From: Taxillus chinensis
Lineage: Eukaryota > Streptophyta > Magnoliopsida > Santalales > Loranthaceae
DNA: 64,000 nt
Direction: 5' to 3'
Assembly: GCA_023512835.1 (NCBI GenBank)
Contig: CM042089.1
Span: 50,987,004-51,051,003 of the forward strand
The stretch's first letter is position 1. Every line of letters begins with the position of its first letter. Below are positions 54,709 to 64,000 of this stretch, in pieces. The translations under genes and the position numbers were made by a program. Below the pieces are notes generated by a model. The model saw nothing but the letters and a program-made list of their open reading frames with translations, searched no databases and had not been told where the DNA came from.

Positions 54709-55621
54709 CATGTGGAGTAAGGAACGACTTGTGCGGAATAAGGACCCAAGTCCTTATTCGCACGGAGTAAGGAACATACATGCGGAGTAAGGAAACCGAA
54801 CCTTTTACTCATGAAGAGTAAGGATACGCTGATATGGAGTAAGCCATCCGGCCTTTTTCCTCATGCAGAGTAAGGAACTCATGCGAAGTAAGGAAGCGCT
54901 GATACGGAGTAAGCTCTCCGGACTTCTCGTTCATACGGAGTAAGGAAGCACTGACATGGAGTAAGCAACCAATGATACGGAGTAAGGATCCGAGCTTCAT
55001 TAACACGGAGTAAGGAACTTTATGACAGATTAAGAAGATGCTACTTCAACTTATCATCTTTGCTTTCAAAGTAGTCGGCTCATTGCATCCCGATGTAAGA
55101 CAAACTCATTGATAACCTAAAGCATCTTACACGTGGATCACACGGATATGTGGACATAACTTTAACTACACTTGGGAACTCACAAAGTAATTCAAAGTTT
55201 GAAGACCCAAGATCTTGAGCTCCAAATCCGCAGCAATTGAGGTAGAGAAGTTACCAAGAAACAGTCAATGTTGCACGTTGCTCGGAAGAACAAGTTCCAA
55301 GGATGTTTCCAATGGATGGCTATATATATTGGACCTTGCATATTTTCATAAGTTCGCGAAGTGTTGATGTGGTTCGTGAGAACTTAAGTGTATAAGAAAA
55401 TTACATGTACAAGAGCTTTATAGAGATCGAAAAGCTTTACAAGCTTTAATCTGCTCTATTTTGTTGTAATTGTCATTTGATAATAAAACAAAATACTTCC
55501 ACTATCTGGTCATCTTCGGCATTGATCTTATCTCTTAACCAGTATTAGTGTTGCGCCAAAGTTAGAAAAGAATTTTAATAAAAGCCTATTCACCCAGCCT
55601 CTAGGCTTCGAGGGACCAACA
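54709..55621 (+). mobile_element. remaining 5' LTR of a second Sirevirus-like element
   Basis: CGGAGTAAGG-type repeats (54711-55015), the conserved CGATGTAAGACAAAC and CACGTGGA blocks, a TATA stretch at 55321-55330, and the end CGAGGGACCAACA at 55621, followed by a primer site. Confidence 0.85.
55321..55330 (+). promoter_or_regulatory. TATA box of the second Sirevirus-like LTR
   Basis: TATATATATT after GGATGGC, matching the positions at 19737 and 47201 in the other copies. Confidence 0.6.
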
Positions 55622-55623
55622 AG

Positions 55624-55638
55624 TGCTATCAGAGCAAG
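55624..55638 (+). other. primer binding site for tRNA-iMet
   Basis: TGCTATCAGAGCAAG, two bases after the LTR end, is the TGGTATCAGAGCAAG primer site with one change (G to C). Confidence 0.85.
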
Positions 55639-55682
55639 TTCTACCTGCTCAAAGTAGAGATCCCATTCTTTCTCTCTCAACA

Positions 55683-55910
55683 ATGGCCGAAGAAAGCAGT
55701 ATGTAGTTCAATGCTCGCCTTAACTCCGAAGGTGCACAAGAGCCCCTCCCCAATTGAAGCAGCAGTGAAAATGTCAATCCACCTCAACCTGCTGCTGCCG
55801 CTGCTCCTCAACCACGGAGTTCTGGTTTCACTCTGACTAAACCGCCAAAGTTCACACCTGAGCTTTTCTCCTAGTGGAAAGCTCGTATGAAGATGTTCAT
55901 GGTATGTCAT
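55683..55910 (+). pseudogene. start of copia gag, interrupted
   Basis: It begins at ATG 55683 with MAEESSM, has three in-frame stops, and includes PPQPAAAAAPQPRSSGFT and KPPKFTPELFS-stop-WKARMKMFM, typical of a Sirevirus gag N-terminus. The Ogre-type solo LTR enters at 55911. Confidence 0.75.
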
Positions 55911-58900
55911 TGTCATCACTGGTTTTCGTCCGGGCCCGTTTGGGGTGAGCTCAAACTAAACCAATGGTGAGAAATTTTAGAGTCGCCACCAACTATTTTT
56001 GGGGTACAGTTGGATACCCTCTACTTTGAGTAGTTTAAAGTGTGTGGTTTGCGTCATCAGAGAAGGGTTCGGGAGTTGGTTACGTGTAGGGAAGGATTAG
56101 CACCCCTACAACGCCCTTTCGGTATCTAATTTAGGAGGAAGAGGTTTTTTCTTTCATTTGTACTGCCATGACTGGGTTAAATTTCCTAAAAAGTCTATGA
56201 TTTTTATTTAGCTGAGTTATTTATTAAAGTTATAGTGAAAATGGATTTTACCCTAAATTTCTAAAGGGAATCCTAAAGGTTTTGGGTTTTTGTTTGAAGT
56301 GGATAATGAGGTTCTAGGGATTGGTTTTGGCTTTTGGTTTTATTTTAGAAATTGAGGTCCTAGAAAATGATTATTTTCTTTTCCCCCCTTTTTGGTTTTT
56401 CTTGGGTTAGAAAACATACACTTTTTGTTTTTGTTTTTTTGTTGTTTTTTTGTCCTTTTTTTGTGTTCTTTTTTTTGTTTTAGAAATTGAAGTACTAATT
56501 TTGGTTTTCTTTTTTTTTTTCTGGTTTTAAAACATGAAAACGTTTTTTTTTGTTTTTGTTTTGTTTTTTTTCAAGGGGACATTTTGAGCACATTTTGAAA
56601 ACTTTTTATAGAAAAACATGTTATAGAAGACGTTGTGGAAAAACATTTTGTGGAATACATTTTGTTATTATTTTTTATGTTGTGTGTTTTTAAAGCTTTG
56701 AACCTAAATCTACGCGTTTCAACAATTGAAAATACATAGGAACATATATATCAAAATAGACGTGGAGTGTGTGAGTGTGACATCCACAAAAGAAAAATAA
56801 AAGCACTCTTTTTTTCTTTCCCCCCCCCCTTTTTTTTATATTCATCTCTTGTTTATGCCTCTCTTTTTTTGCCTCTTTTTTTTTGAGTTTCCTTGCTATT
56901 ACATATTACAACTTTGTGTGAAATGACAAGTACAATCAATAAAACAAAAGAAAATGAATAAAAAGCAAGATAATGAAAAGAAACAACACAACACAACAAT
57001 TACAAAAAAAACAAGCGAATAGCGTAAGGCAATCGAAATGAAAAATTAACCCGACTTTATCTTTGATTTGGGGCTCCGATTGCTGTAACGTTGGCGGGCA
57101 GGCGTGACTCCTTTCTTGGTGTTTTTGAAGAGAGGTGGCTAGGCGAAATTGGCAGCAAAACTGGGCGTTTTCTGGGACTGAACTCTCCTTCCCCCCCTTT
57201 TTTGGATCAGGGAGCTGGGTATGAGGAAAAGATGGCAGCAGGTTTTTTGTTAGAGATAAGGAGTCTTTCTGTTCTCTCTCTCTCTGGATGTTTTTTTGCA
57301 GGGAAGAAACTGGGGCATTTTTTTGATGTGAAGATTTTAGGGAAAATGAAGAACTCCCCTCTTTTTGCTGGGCAAACTCTCTTCTTTTTCTTTTTGTCGA
57401 GCTCCCCTCCTTTTTTTGGGCGAGATCTCTGTTTTTCTTTTTTGCACTCTGGTTGTTTTTCTCTCTGTTTGCGCTGGGACGAGGCTGGGGCATAAATGGT
57501 AGCAGGTTTTTTCAACGATCCTCGGTCTCCTCTCTTCTGTTTTTTTTTAAGGGACGGATGATTGCATCTTAAAGGGCTACAAAATTTTTTTGGCTGGACT
57601 GTCATTAATTGCAGCATTTAATGCCGTATTATTGATTTCCTTATTTTTGTCCAGGTTTTGTGCGATCTGTTGGGTGGTCTGGCGACTTGCAGCTCGTGAT
57701 TGCCTTTTTTAATGTCGTCGTTTAGCACATGTGACCGACAGGTATTCAAAAATAATTCTTTGTCAGATGGCCAGCGCATAAAATAGGTCTCGTGAACAAC
57801 CAGCGAGAGAAAAATGAAGCCAGCGAGAAAAGCCATCAGCGACGGTCAACGGGTCAGAGGCTCGAAGTGTCGGCAGGTCGAAGTGTCGGCAGGGTCGAAG
57901 CTTTGGTGGGTCGAAATTTCGGTGGGGCGAAAGTCAACGGTCAACGGGTCGAAGTGTCGGCAGGTCGAAGGTCAACAGTCAACGGGTCGAAGGTCGAAGT
58001 GTCGGCCGGTCAAAGGTTTATAGGCTTGGCGTGTCCAGGGTCGAAGGGTCGAAGGTCGAAGGTCGAAGGTCAACGGGTCGAAGGGTCGAAGGTTGGAGTG
58101 TCGGCAGCGGGGCTTCGAGGCTTCGAGAGTTAGAGGGTTGAAGGGTCGAAGGTCGGAGTGTCGGCAGGTCAAGGGGTCGCAAGTCCTGGCGTTGTAAGTC
58201 CTGGCGTCGTAAGTCTCGAGGCTTCGCATCTTCACAGGGTTCGAAAGTCCGAAGGGGCGAGTCGTAGGTTGGAGTGTTGGCGCCGGGGCTTCGAGGCTTC
58301 GAATCTTTGAGGCTTCGAGGCTTCGAGGCTTTGATGCTTCGAGGCTTTGAGGCTTTGAGGCTTCGGGGCTTCGGGGCTTCGAAGGTCAATGGGTCGAAGT
58401 GTCGGCAGGTCAATGGTCAACGGTCAACGGTCAACCCCAAAGTTTTTTTTTCTTTTCTGTTTTTTTTTAACTTTTAATTACCTGTTTACCCTTACCCACA
58501 ATGCAAAAATGGACGACCTTTTAGGGATTGTTTGGGAAGACCTGTATTCGCCTACATAGACATCTTGGAGAGTTTCGCATGATCACTTTTTCGGGTAGTT
58601 TGACCAGGGGCATTGACCATCTTTTGGCAAGTTTTGACTTTTCCAACGAAGATTGTTTTGGCCATAACTTCTTCATTTTAAGTCCGATTTGAGCTCGGTC
58701 AAGTGCGTTAGTCTCCAATTTTCATCCTCTATCACCTGGTGTTGGTCTTGGGGCACTTCAAAGACTTGTAGAAGAAGTCATTAATTTTGGACTCCCCCGT
58801 CTGTGTCAATTGTATTCATCTCGTGCAAATTGGGGTAAACCATTCCTTGGAAGTACGGGATCATTGTGGACCTGTTCAACGAGGTATATGGCATGGGCAG

Positions 58901-58955
58901 AAAGCTATATCAAATGGGGTTAGTATGTCCAACCCGGACAAAATGGGGTTCAACA
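55911..58955 (-). mobile_element. Ogre-type solo LTR, 3.05 kb, TSD GTCAT
   Basis: The minus-strand unit runs from TGTTGAACCCC at 58955 to CCAGTGATGACA at 55911. GTCAT is repeated exactly at 55906-55910 and 58956-58960. The copia gag frame reads on across the repaired site. It carries the conserved terminal block, T/A-rich zone, purine tracts and TCGAAG repeats (57850-58390). Confidence 0.92.
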
Positions 58956-59431
58956 GTCATGATCATCTCATGTGGCCGTGTCTTCATCAGGAGCTACCTA
59001 TTTCGATGCCTATCGGAGAACTTGGAGTTAGAAGGCCAAAGACGGACCACTTGAAGGAGCTACCTATTCCGATGACTACCTATTCTGTTGTCTTGTAGGA
59101 GCATCTCTGGAATTCATTGCCAGACCACTTGAAGTAAAAGATCAATCAAAGCAAGTGGATACTCGATAGTGGATGCTCCCAACATATGACGGGTGATTAT
59201 TCTCTGCTTGTAGAAGTTATTGACAAACAAGGCCCATTTGTATCATATGGCAATAACAGTAAAGGTAAGACTATGGAGTATGACACTTTAACCAACGGCT
59301 GTGTATCAATTACTAAAGTTGCTCTAGTCGAAGGTTTGAAGCATAATCTGCTGAGTGTCAGTAATTTATGTGATAAAGGATTTACTATTTCCTTTATGTC
59401 CAACACCTGCACAGTTAGGGAAAACTTATTA
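58956..59431 (+). pseudogene. copia gag remnant and protease start
   Basis: After the TSD a short gag remnant runs to about 59098, then the protease: SKWILDSGCSQHMTG and GCVSITKVALVEGLKHNLLS. It is close to 39241-39580. Most of gag is deleted between the two parts. It is cut at 59431 by a Tekay-type LTR. Confidence 0.85.
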
Positions 59432-59964
59432 TGTCACGCCCCGAATTTCCAACCTGAGAAACCGGTACGTGACTCCCCTTTACCCACGAAGTGGATAAGG
59501 GGGTAGGATACAAGGTTCCACACAGGATGTCACAAACCTCCACATCAAATAATCACCCAAGCAATTTAATTAGTTTTATTAGATTTGAAATGCAATTAAC
59601 GTTTACAAACCAAACATGCCTTTGTTACAATTAAATTTCCCCTTACAATATCTCCCCACTAGGGTTACAAAGGTCCCACAAAAATAATAACACAAAATAA
59701 TATTAAACAAAGCAATAAAGCAAAATTGTCTTCCACCTTGGTATTCCCACCTAACGCCTATAGGTTCCTGAAAAGCAAACAAAACACAACAGGAGGGGTG
59801 AGCAACCACAGCTTAGTAGGGATCCCATGCTCCTAACATCTACATGTTGACGTGCACAACTGCAGTGTTGTGGCAGTACTATACAGACAGGCCATAATCA
59901 ACATTTATACACAAACAAGCCCCATCAACAGGTACAACCATTGCCACAACCACACATGCTCCAT

Positions 59965-60400
59965 AACCAGCCACGGGCTTCCACAGCCACCGGGCTCCAT
60001 AATTAGCCACGGACTTCCACAGCCACCGGGCTCTATAACCAGCCACGGGCTTCCACAGCCACCGGGCTCCATAACCAGCCTCGAAGGCTCTAGTCACATA
60101 GGCTCCAATCTCAGCCACACAGGCATACAATCAAACACATAGCATACATCTCAGCCACTCAAGCATATAATCAAACACATAGTATACATCTCAGCCACAC
60201 AGGCATACAATCAAACACATAGCATGCATCTCAGCCACACAGGCATATAATCAAACACATAACATGCATCTCAGCCATACAGGCATATAATCAAACACAT
60301 AGCATACATCTCAACTACACAGACACATAATCAAACACATAACATGCATCTCAGCCACACAGGAATGTAATCAAACACATAGCATGCATCTGGATCAACA
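59965..60400 (-). repeat. two adjacent tandem arrays in a Tekay-type LTR
   Basis: Three to four units containing CCACGGGCTTCCACAGCCAC are followed by seven to eight ~41-bp units containing CAGCCACACAGGCATA and ATCAAACACATAGCAT. The second motif appears only one to three times in the LTR at 28364-30508, so it expanded here. Confidence 0.85.
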
Positions 60401-60420
60401 ATCATTATACCAAGTATATT

Positions 60421-60433
60421 CCCCCCCCCCCCC
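60421..60433. repeat. run of 13 C
   Basis: An uninterrupted C tract (G tract on the minus strand) just after the tandem arrays. Confidence 0.9.
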
Positions 60434-60491
60434 GAAACCCCAAGGTTTCCCACGTGATCCTACAACGCAATGAAGCCTAACGAATCATAGA

Positions 60492-63400
60492 TGTCATCAC
60501 TGGTTTTCGTCCAGGCTCATTTTGGGGTGAGCTCAAACTAAACTAATGGTGAGAAGTTTTAGAGTCGCCACCAACTGTTTTTGGGGTACAGTTGGATACC
60601 CTGTACTTTGAGTAGTTTAAAGTGTGTGGTCTGTGTCATCAGAGAAGGGTTCGGGAGTTGGTTACGTGTAAGGAAGGATTAGCACCCCTACAGCGCCCTT
60701 TCGGTATCTAATTGAGGAGGAGGAGGTTTTTTTTTTTTTTTTTTTGTCTTTATGACTGGGTTAAATTTTCTAAAAGCCTATGATTTTTATTTGGCTAAGT
60801 TATTTGTTAAAGTTATGGTTAAAATGGATTTATCCTAAATTTCTAAAGGGAATCCTAAAAGTTTTGGGTTTTTATTTGAAGTGAAGAATGAGAGCCTATG
60901 GGTTGGTTTTGGTTTTTTGGTTTTACTTTTGGAAATTGAAGTCCTAAAATGGTTTTTATTTTCCCTTTTTTTTTGGTTTTTTGGGTTAGAAAACATACAT
61001 ATTTTTTATGTTTTGTAAAAAACGTTTGGTTTTGGTTTTGCTTTCTTTTTTGTTTTTTGTTTTTGTTTTGTTTTTTTTGGAAGGTAAAACATGTTTTTTT
61101 TTTGTTTTAAATGGATTTTGAAAACGTACGGGTCTCATGTTTTTTTGTTTTGAAAAGCATTTTGGAACATTTTTATTGCACAAACGTTTTTTCTTTTTTT
61201 TTGTTTGTTTTTTTCAAGGAGACATTTTGAACATATTTGGAAAATTTTTTATAGAAAAACATTTTATAGAAAACGTATTGGAAAAAAACATTTTGTTATT
61301 TTTTGTGTGTTTTTTTTTTAAGCTTTGAACCTAAATCTACACGTTTCAACAATTGAAAATACATAGGAACACATATATCAAAATAGATGTGGAGTGTGTG
61401 AGTGTGACATCCACAAAAGAAAAATAAAAGCACTTTTTTTCTTTTTCCCCTTTTTTTGTTTTTGTTTTTTTTTCATCTCTTTTTTTTATACCTCTCTTTT
61501 TTGCTTCTTTTTTTTTTGAGTTTCTTTTGATTTTTTGCTTGCTATACTTTATCTATTACAACCTATTACAACATACAAAGTAAAGGGAAATACAATAAAG
61601 AAAACAAAATACAATGTAACAAGTAAAAGGAAAAGAAATACAGGGAACTATTAAGAATTACATCAAACATTAATACAAATAAGCTGAAAAAGTAATGAAA
61701 AGATAAGGGTTGAACTGACTTTGAAGCTTGCAACACCAATCTTCTGTTTGAACTCCTATCAGCGCTGATAATCACTTGCTTAGAACCAACAAAATCTGAC
61801 AGCGAGGTTTGTGAGGGGGATTTCTTGGTATTTGAAGAGTGGAGTGGTGTATTTTCTGGGTTTGAGATTTTTGATGACTAGAAACAAGGAGGGTAGGCGT
61901 GAGAAATAGGGGATTGGAATAGGATTGGTGTCTGTTATGTTTTTTGCTTGTGGTCTGTGAAAAAAAGGCTAAAGTTGAGTTTGTTTTTGTGTTTTTCTTC
62001 TTTGAGAAAAAGGGAGCTGGAGTGAGACGGAGGGAGGAAAGAGGATGAAGGAGTGATGTTGATTACGAAGTAGGCTTAAGAGAGGATGGCCAGGAGAGGC
62101 ATGGAAGAGTGATTTCTTTTTTTCTGGTTTTTGAGTTTCTCTCTTTTTTTCAACTCTGTTTTTTTCCTTTTCTCTCTCTGTTTTTTGCTCTCTACGGTTT
62201 GGCAGTTTCTTTTCCCATGATGATGGCTCTCTGTGTGTTTTTTTTTTCACGATGATGGCTCTCTCTTTTTCTCTCTTCTCCTCTTCCTTTTTTTGTTGTC
62301 CTTTTTTTTTTTTTACTATACTTTACATATTACAACATACACATAGGAAAAAATATAGGAAAATACAATGAAAAGGCTGAAAAGTAATTACATCAAATAT
62401 AGATAAGCTCAAAACAAAAACTAGCAAAAAAAAACAATTACACCAAATATAGATACAAATAAGTCAAAACATAGTGAAAAGATAAGGCGAACCGACTAAG
62501 CTTTGCAACGCCAATCTTCGCTGAGCTCCCACCGTGCCGATAGTCACTGCTCGACTGGAATCCGACAAATCTAACATGGGACTTATGAAGAGACTTCTTT
62601 GGTATTTGGAGATAAGAGGGTTTGGGTGTAAGAGAAAGAGAGGGCCGGGTGATCTCTTATGATGATTACCAGGATTCTTGTTTCTTTTGTTTGGGTTTGC
62701 AAGGAGGAAGCTGGGGGCGTTTTTTTGATGATGAGGTCAGGCGTTTTTTTTTATGATGAGGCTGGGGCATTTTCCTGATGATGATGAGGCTGGTTCTTGA
62801 GTTTCGCTCCTTTCTTTCTTCTTCAATGATCTCTCTCTCTCTCTTTTTTAATATCCACCGGGAACCCGTTTTCAATGAGTCGGGTCTTTTTTTCAACGAT
62901 CCCCCTTTTTCCTCTGCGCAGAGGACGGTCGAATGCATCTTAAAGGGCTGCAGAAAATTTTGGCTGGACTATCATTAATTGCAGCATTAATTGTTTTGTC
63001 GGTGCATTATTATTTGCGTATCAATGCTTGGTCGGGGTGACAGCCCATGCGGAAAAAGGGAGCTCGTGATTGCCTTTTTGAGTTTGTATTTAAGACATGT
63101 GCGATAGATGTGGTTGTTGAGAAATGATTCCTTGTCGATGGCCAGCGCAGAAAGATGGGTCCGTGAAGCCAGCCGAGAAAATCAGCGAAGGCAAAAAGGG
63201 TCGGAGGTTCGAGTGTCTGCAGGTCGGAGCGTCGCAGGGTCGAAGTGTCGGCAAGGGTCGAAGCTTCGGTCAACGATGGAAGGCGTCGGGTGCTGTGGGT
63301 CGGCGTCGCAAGTCGGCGTCATAAGTCGCGGTCGAAGTGTCGGCGCCGAGGCTTCGAGGGTCGAAGGGTCGAAGGTCAGAAATGAGCAGGTCAACGGGGC

Positions 63401-63936
63401 TCGAGGCTTCGGGCTTCGAGCTTAGGGACTTCGGGGCTTCAAGGCTTTGGGGCTTCGAGGCTTCGAGCTTCGGGGTCAATGGGTCGAAGTGTCGGTAGGT
63501 CAACGGTCAATGGTCAACCCCGGCCCCGTATTCGCCTTGAATAGTCATTTTTGAGAATCTCACATGGTCACATTTCGGGCCCTTTGACCAGGGGCATTGA
63601 CCGTCTTTTGGCACGTTTTGACTTTTCCAACGAAAGTTGTTTTGGCCATAACTTCTTCATTTTAAGTCCGATTTGTACTCGGTCAAGTGCGTTGGTCTCC
63701 AATTTTCCTCCTCCATCACCTGGTGTTGGTCTTGGGGCGCTTCAAGGACTTGTATCAGAAGTCATTAATTTTGGACTCCCCATCCGTGTCAATTGTGTCC
63801 ATCTCTGCGATTGGGGTAGACCATTCCTTGGAAGTATGGGATCATTGTGGACCTGTTCAACAAGGTATATGGCATGGGCGAAAGGTATATCAAAATGGGG
63901 TTAGTATGTCCAACATGGACAAAATGGGGTCCAACA
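60492..63936 (-). mobile_element. Ogre-type solo LTR, 3.45 kb, TSD ATAGA
   Basis: The minus-strand unit runs from TGTTGGACCCC at 63936 to CCAGTGATGACA at 60492. ATAGA is repeated exactly at 60487-60491 and 63937-63941. It has the same parts as the other copies. A partial duplication of the T-rich/AT-rich zone (61480-61720 and 62290-62480) explains the greater length. Confidence 0.92.
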
Positions 63937-64000
63937 ATAGACATCCCAACGGCCTCAAAAGCCCACCGCCCCACACCGAACCCGAGAGTTCCCATACCCC
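63937..64000 (-). mobile_element. Tekay-type LTR, continuation after the nested insertion
   Basis: It begins with the second ATAGA and continues the 59432-60491 LTR to the window edge. Too short for more detail. Confidence 0.55.

Larger units (their letters stand above)
59432..60491 (-). mobile_element. Tekay-type LTR, part before the nested insertion
   Basis: On the minus strand it ends ...TTCGGGGCGTGACA at 59432, matching the LTR end at 28364 and 38169. It contains a ~36-bp tandem repeat (59965-60085) and a ~41-bp tandem repeat (60113-60400). It is split by the solo LTR at 60492-63936 and leaves the window on the right. Confidence 0.8.

Noticed and set aside
55911..58955. A DNA transposon instead of a solo LTR
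   Set aside because: Ends are only TGTTG.../...TGACA with no longer terminal inverted repeat, TSD is 5 bp, and the same unit follows a polypurine tract at 4123.
60100..60400. CRISPR-like regular repeats
   Set aside because: Units are head to tail with no unique spacers and lie in a plant LTR.

Overview
This is a gene-poor stretch of nuclear DNA from a plant, almost certainly a flowering plant with a repeat-rich genome. It is made almost entirely of nested, decayed LTR retrotransposons. The evidence is plant-type Ty3/gypsy elements (an Ogre/Tat-type element with two RNase H domains, and two chromoviruses), a Sirevirus-like Ty1/copia element, tRNA-iMet primer sites, TG...CA LTR ends, and several exact 5-bp target-site duplications (TSDs). 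I see no host gene, tRNA, rRNA or CRISPR array.

Layout. 1-7153: the 3' half of a plus-strand Ogre/Tat-type element (RNase H, archaeal-type RNase H, integrase, a long 3' UTR with a minisatellite, polypurine tract, and a ~3.0-kb LTR). 7154-17200: a minus-strand Ogre-type internal region with ORF1, gag, protease, G-patch, a spacer resembling the Ogre intron, RT, RNase H, aRNase H and integrase. 17201-18994: part of the same LTR. 18995-20005: the 3' part of a Sirevirus-like LTR. 20006-28363: old chromovirus LTRs and fragments, including a solo LTR with TSD GGTGC. 28364-38238: a minus-strand Tekay/Del-type chromovirus whose gag is split by a solo LTR of the same family (TSD CTCTC). 38239-47400: a plus-strand Sirevirus-like copia element whose region after pol holds a long decayed ORF ending in what looks like a Ulp1/C48-type cysteine protease. 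47428-50719: a minus-oriented ~3.3-kb Ogre-type LTR. 50720-54390: a second minus-strand chromovirus. 54391-59431: a second Sirevirus copy whose LTR start is inverted in place, split by an Ogre-type solo LTR (TSD GTCAT). 59432-64000: a minus-oriented Tekay-type LTR split by another Ogre-type solo LTR (TSD ATAGA).

Nothing here works as a cellular pathway. Every polyprotein is interrupted, mostly by in-frame nonsense codons that keep the reading frame, as expected for methylated elements decaying by cytosine deamination. The items most worth following up are the C48-protease-like ORF in the copia element, a tandem pair of conserved GNRA-type hairpins just after the Ogre integrase gene, the arrays of ACGT-core palindromes upstream of chromovirus LTR TATA boxes, and the conflict between the orientation of the Ogre LTRs and the coding region between them. 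Boundaries and homologies were judged by eye; no alignment or database search was possible.
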